The notes below the pieces were generated by a model that saw nothing but the letters and a program-made list of their open reading frames with translations, searched no databases and was not told the DNA's origin. Below, one piece after another: positions 4,940-7,728 of a DNA stretch of 7,728 nucleotides; the first letter of the stretch is position 1, and every line of letters begins with the position of its first letter. Position numbers and translations under genes: made by a program. Source of the DNA: Bacteroidaceae bacterium (lineage in GTDB: Bacteria > Bacteroidota > Bacteroidia > Bacteroidales > Bacteroidaceae); assembly GCA_900765575.1 (NCBI GenBank), contig CAAFRW010000212.1:1-7728 (forward strand), in the 5' to 3' direction.

Positions 4940-7342
4940 TTAAAAGTTGATTCTTACATCCACTCCAAATTGCCGGGGTTTGCTGATTTGTGCGAAACCT
5001 GTGCCCATACTCTCAAAATAGAACGAGTTGTATTGCTTGTTAAGCAGGTTACGTGCCCATAAATCAATTTGTAAGTTCGACATTTGGGCTGAGATACGTC
5101 CGTTGTACAAACCGTAAAATCCTTGTTTGGCATTGTTGGCTTCCGTCCAATACGTTTCGCCCGTCCCCGTGTAGTCGGCATGGATAAGAAGTTGTTTGAG
5201 CAGATTCTTTTTATGGAAGAAGAAAGTGTAAGAACCTCCTAAGTTCAGGGTGTGGCGAGGTACGAAAGGTACGTAATTACCGGAATAGTCGATGGTCTTC
5301 TCGTCTGAATCTTTTCCTCCGTCATAGTCTTTAAAAGTGGCACGGGTATAACCGTACGAGGTGTTAAACTGTAAATTTCGCGTGATACTTGCCAATAAAT
5401 TTGCCTCTGCACCATAACTGTGACTGCGTCCGGCATTCACCATGATACGTCCTAATCCGCTGTTTACGAACTTGGCGATTTGTTGGTCGCGGGTATCCAT
5501 ATAAAAAGCGGCCAGGTCTGCTTGTAATTTGCCGTTCCATAAGGTGAGGTGCGTACCCAACTCGTAGTTCCAGCTATATTCCGGTTTGTATACGGTACTT
5601 GCCTTAATGTCCATTTCCTCATCGGATACCGGTATGTTTTCGAGGTAACCGCGTATCATGTCTACCACCTGCGGAGGCATACCCATTGTTGCGTAGCGGT
5701 CCAGTTCGCTGTTGCAGCCATCTTTTATCTGTTTCATCATCACGTTGGACAAATCGTTACGGGTCAGGTCGGAAAACATTTGTAAGTTGTATCCTCCTGA
5801 GCGGAAGCCCCTCGACACGGAAACATAAAGGTTGTTACTCTGATTGAAATCGTATTTTAAAGCAAACTTAGGCAGTAACTCCGTGTAGTCGTTCTTTATT
5901 TTTCCTTCCAGCATGGAGTGAGCGTCCATATCTTTGAGCTCTATAGGCATGCGCGGACTGGAGAAGGTAAAATTATGCCCCAATTGACTTTCCGAGAAGT
6001 AACGCATACTCATCCGTTCGTGGTCGAGGCGCAACCCGAGGGTAAAAGAGAGTCCTTTTACAAACAGGTGGTTGAAAGTCGACTGGTGAAACAAAGCCAT
6101 ACTCCATGTAGGGGTTCCGAAACGGGTATCAATAGGCAATGATTCCGAGTTCAGCTGTACGGACATTTTCATGTTTTGAGCCTCCAAGTCAGGTAAATAA
6201 CCATTAATCATTTTATCCAGCATCGCCATGCCCTCTTTCTGAAAATGTACCGGACTTTGTGTATTCAAATGCTGGTAGGAGAGGAAAGCGCCCGTTACCC
6301 ATTGCCAGTTTCTACCGGCATGGCTTTTTAACGAGAGTTCCTCAGAGTAGGAGTTGAGTTGTTGTTTTTGCTCCAGTACGTATACGGATGCAGGAGAGAA
6401 ATCCTGGTCCATAAGCATACGGTCGTCCAGATTCTGATAACCGGTAACGGAGCTGATAATGAACGGAGTGGCCTGATACTCCATTTGTACGCCGGCATGG
6501 AATACTCCTCGTCGGTAAGCCCCTTCGGTATCACTCTGGGTAGGTCCCGTTATGCCGGTTTCTTTATCAACCGCCCCGTATGCATAGCCTCCTTCATCGC
6601 TGTATTCGTATCCGATGGAAGTGTCTATTTTGAAATTTTCAGATGGCAGCCATATTGCCCGGAGACGTCCGCCGCCACTCTTTTGCGCGTCCGCCTTTTT
6701 ATGGAGGTATTCGTTAGTGAAAAATCCTTTGGAGCTATTGTAAAATCCTCCGGCAGTGAAGGCAAACCGGTCGTTGATGCGGTGATAGTGCGTCAGGGAT
6801 GTACCGTAAGAACCATTTGCATTGGCGGCACTCAGTTTGATGTCTGTTCCCTGATAGCGGAACGGATTTCTGGTATGTACTTTGATAAGGCCACCCATCG
6901 TATTGCGTCCGTATAAAGTTCCTTGCGGGCCACGCAATACATCGATACGCTCGATGTCGAAAAAATTAAAATCGAAAGCCGATTTGTCAAGATACGGAAT
7001 GTTGTCGACGTATAATCCTACAGCCGGTGTATTGATACGCGAACCGATTCCTCGGATATAGATAGCCGAAGTCAACCGTGAACCATAGTCGGGCATGTAG
7101 AAATTGGGAACAATGGAGGTGATATTCTTTAGTGAGGTAATCTGGTGGTTTTGCATTTCCAACTGTGAAAACAGGGAAGAAGAAGCGGCTTGCTGGCGCA
7201 GTTTGGCATTCTCTTTAGGTGAAGCCACCACTATCACTTCCTCTATGTCTACTACCTTGGTGGTATCTTTCGGTTCTACCGGGTTTGCTGCGATGGAGGA
7301 GGTAACGAGAAGTGCTCCGGCCAGGAATAAAATTCGGTTCAT
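4940..7342 (-). CDS. TonB-dependent outer-membrane receptor (siderophore/small-ligand type)
   Basis: 800-aa receptor. Residues 1-19 form a Sec signal peptide (MNRILFLAGALLVTSSIAA). A TonB-box-like VDIEEVIVV lies at 31-39. The plug domain spans about 45-160, with the hallmarks IYIRGIG (94-100), VGLYVDNIPY (108-117), ERIDVLRGPQGTLYGRNTMGG (131-151) and the exit into the barrel. The beta-barrel fills the rest, with alternating aromatic strands, SRGFRSGGYNL (510-520), SWNYELG (590-596), FYMDTRDQQ (613-621), LWARNLLNKQY (761-771) and the terminal Phe800 expected for BAM insertion. There is no N-terminal carboxypeptidase-like domain and no adjacent susD, so this is not a SusC glycan importer. The sequence style resembles iron-siderophore or similar receptors; the ligand is unknown. 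The helical segment at 525-585 and the loop at 365-405 look longer than usual. ATG at 7342 gives an ideal signal peptide. A LuxR-type regulator gene ends 79 nt upstream on the same strand. Confidence 0.93.
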   Translation of the reverse strand: MNRILFLAGALLVTSSIAANPVEPKDTTKVVDIEEVIVVASPKENAKLRQQAASSSLFSQLEMQNHQITSLKNITSIVPNFYMPDYGSRLTSAIYIRGIGSRINTPAVGLYVDNIPYLDKSAFDFNFFDIERIDVLRGPQGTLYGRNTMGGLIKVHTRNPFRYQGTDIKLSAANANGSYGTSLTHYHRINDRFAFTAGGFYNSSKGFFTNEYLHKKADAQKSGGGRLRAIWLPSENFKIDTSIGYEYSDEGGYAYGAVDKETGITGPTQSDTEGAYRRGVFHAGVQMEYQATPFIISSVTGYQNLDDRMLMDQDFSPASVYVLEQKQQLNSYSEELSLKSHAGRNWQWVTGAFLSYQHLNTQSPVHFQKEGMAMLDKMINGYLPDLEAQNMKMSVQLNSESLPIDTRFGTPTWSMALFHQSTFNHLFVKGLSFTLGLRLDHERMSMRYFSESQLGHNFTFSSPRMPIELKDMDAHSMLEGKIKNDYTELLPKFALKYDFNQSNNLYVSVSRGFRSGGYNLQMFSDLTRNDLSNVMMKQIKDGCNSELDRYATMGMPPQVVDMIRGYLENIPVSDEEMDIKASTVYKPEYSWNYELGTHLTLWNGKLQADLAAFYMDTRDQQIAKFVNSGLGRIMVNAGRSHSYGAEANLLASITRNLQFNTSYGYTRATFKDYDGGKDSDEKTIDYSGNYVPFVPRHTLNLGGSYTFFFHKKNLLKQLLIHADYTGTGETYWTEANNAKQGFYGLYNGRISAQMSNLQIDLWARNLLNKQYNSFYFESMGTGFAQISKPRQFGVDVRINF

Positions 7343-7367
7343 GCTTTACAATGTTAAAATTCGCTTG

Positions 7368-7398
7368 CAAAGTACGCTTTATCCCGGCATTTATGCAA
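7368..7398 (-). promoter_or_regulatory. Candidate promoter for the TonB receptor gene
   Basis: Read on the minus strand, TTG (7398-7396), a 21-nt spacer and TACTTTG (7374-7368) resemble the Bacteroidota -33/-7 pair, except that the -7 box is one base shorter than TAnnTTTG. It would leave a leader of about 20-25 nt before the ATG at 7342. It lies in the 79-nt gap after the regulator gene, so the receptor could be transcribed separately from it. This is a weak pattern match only. Confidence 0.35.
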
Positions 7399-7421
7399 TC
7401 CTCATTTATTAGGATATTGGG

Positions 7422-7728
7422 CTATATCCTGTCGGCGTCGATAAAACCATTCATTACGGCATAAATGGTGAGTCCCGAAATAGATTTGATACCCAGTTTC
7501 TCGGTAATGTTTTTACGGTGGGAGATAACGGTTGTCAGGCTGATGTAGAGTTTATCCGCTATTTCTTTATTGATATATCCCTGCACCAGCAGTATCAGTA
7601 CTTCCCTTTCCCGGGGGGTAAGCTCGCTCACAGGAGGCATTTGTTGTGTGGCGGAAACCTCCTCTTTTATCGGATATCCTTTTTCGTGGGCACTCCGGTT
7701 GAGTAACAGAATTTCTTTGATGAGCGCC
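7422..7728 (-). CDS. LuxR-type helix-turn-helix transcriptional regulator, C-terminal part (5' end outside window)
   Basis: The frame is open to the right edge, with about 101 residues visible before the TAG at 7422. An ATG at 7640 is internal: in-frame family-like sequence (EILLLNRSAHEKGYPIKEE) continues upstream of it. The C-terminal 65 or so residues are a GerE/LuxR DNA-binding domain: LTPREREVLILLVQGYINKE with the classic TxREREVL opening, IADKLYISLTTVISHRKNI as scaffold and recognition helices, then EKLGIKS and a final helix. Known role of the fold: DNA binding, usually as a dimer. The N-terminal signal-input domain is out of view, so whether it is a receiver-type response regulator or a simple regulator cannot be told. 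The gene precedes the TonB receptor gene by 79 nt in the same direction, so local control of that receptor is a reasonable inference. Confidence 0.9.
   Translation of the reverse strand, partial: ALIKEILLLNRSAHEKGYPIKEEVSATQQMPPVSELTPREREVLILLVQGYINKEIADKLYISLTTVISHRKNITEKLGIKSISGLTIYAVMNGFIDADRI

Noticed and set aside
6359..6916. 185-codon plus-strand open frame opposite the TonB receptor gene
   Set aside because: It lies wholly antisense to strongly conserved plug and barrel coding sequence; the product has no recognisable domain and its length is a by-product of receptor codon use.
4940..7342. SusC-type glycan importer of a polysaccharide utilisation locus
   Set aside because: The protein is only 800 aa, lacks the N-terminal carboxypeptidase-like domain, and no susD-like gene is adjacent.
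7104..7412. 102-codon plus-strand open frame over the receptor 5' end
   Set aside because: Antisense to the signal peptide, TonB box and plug, with no own start signals or family features; it runs out through the receptor promoter region.

Overview
The window looks like chromosomal DNA from a gut-type Bacteroidales (Bacteroides, Parabacteroides or close kin). The reasons are a moderate-AT composition, weak or absent Shine-Dalgarno sequences, promoter candidates of the TTG / TAnnTTTG type, a typical Bacteroidales L-fucose isomerase-permease pair, and a TonB-dependent outer-membrane receptor preceded by a LuxR-type regulator. No RNA genes, CRISPR arrays, transposases or phage integrases were seen. 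The species cannot be fixed from the sequence alone.

Left part (1-1266). The 3' end of a housekeeping Maf-family nucleotide pyrophosphatase gene is followed 15 nt later, on the same strand, by two small genes that overlap each other by 8 nt. The first (113 aa) aligns almost end to end with the DUF4157 / 'eCIS core' domain, normally found on proteins linked to extracellular contractile injection systems. Here it stands alone and its HExxH metallopeptidase motif has decayed to HDPSQ. The second (78 aa) is a small zinc-ribbon protein. A third small gene (91 aa, minus strand, charged and helical) converges on the zinc-ribbon gene, and their 3' ends overlap by 8 nt. This small-gene cluster is the most unusual part of the window.

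Middle part (1267-4780). A promoter-bearing intergenic region leads into a two-gene operon: L-fucose isomerase (fucI, catalytic residues intact) and an L-fucose:proton symporter (fucP). A strong 17-bp-stem terminator follows. Kinase, aldolase and regulator genes are not adjacent, so the later steps of fucose breakdown must be encoded elsewhere.

Right part (4781-7728). On the minus strand, reading from the right edge, the C-terminal part of a LuxR-type helix-turn-helix regulator is followed after 79 nt by an 800-aa TonB-dependent receptor of the siderophore/small-ligand type (not SusC-like, no SusD partner). Between the convergent fucP and receptor genes lies a cluster of three copies of a 12-mer in alternating orientation. 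They can form mutually exclusive hairpins, one of which has a U-rich tail suited to terminating the receptor transcript. The regulator probably controls the receptor gene, but this is inferred from position only.
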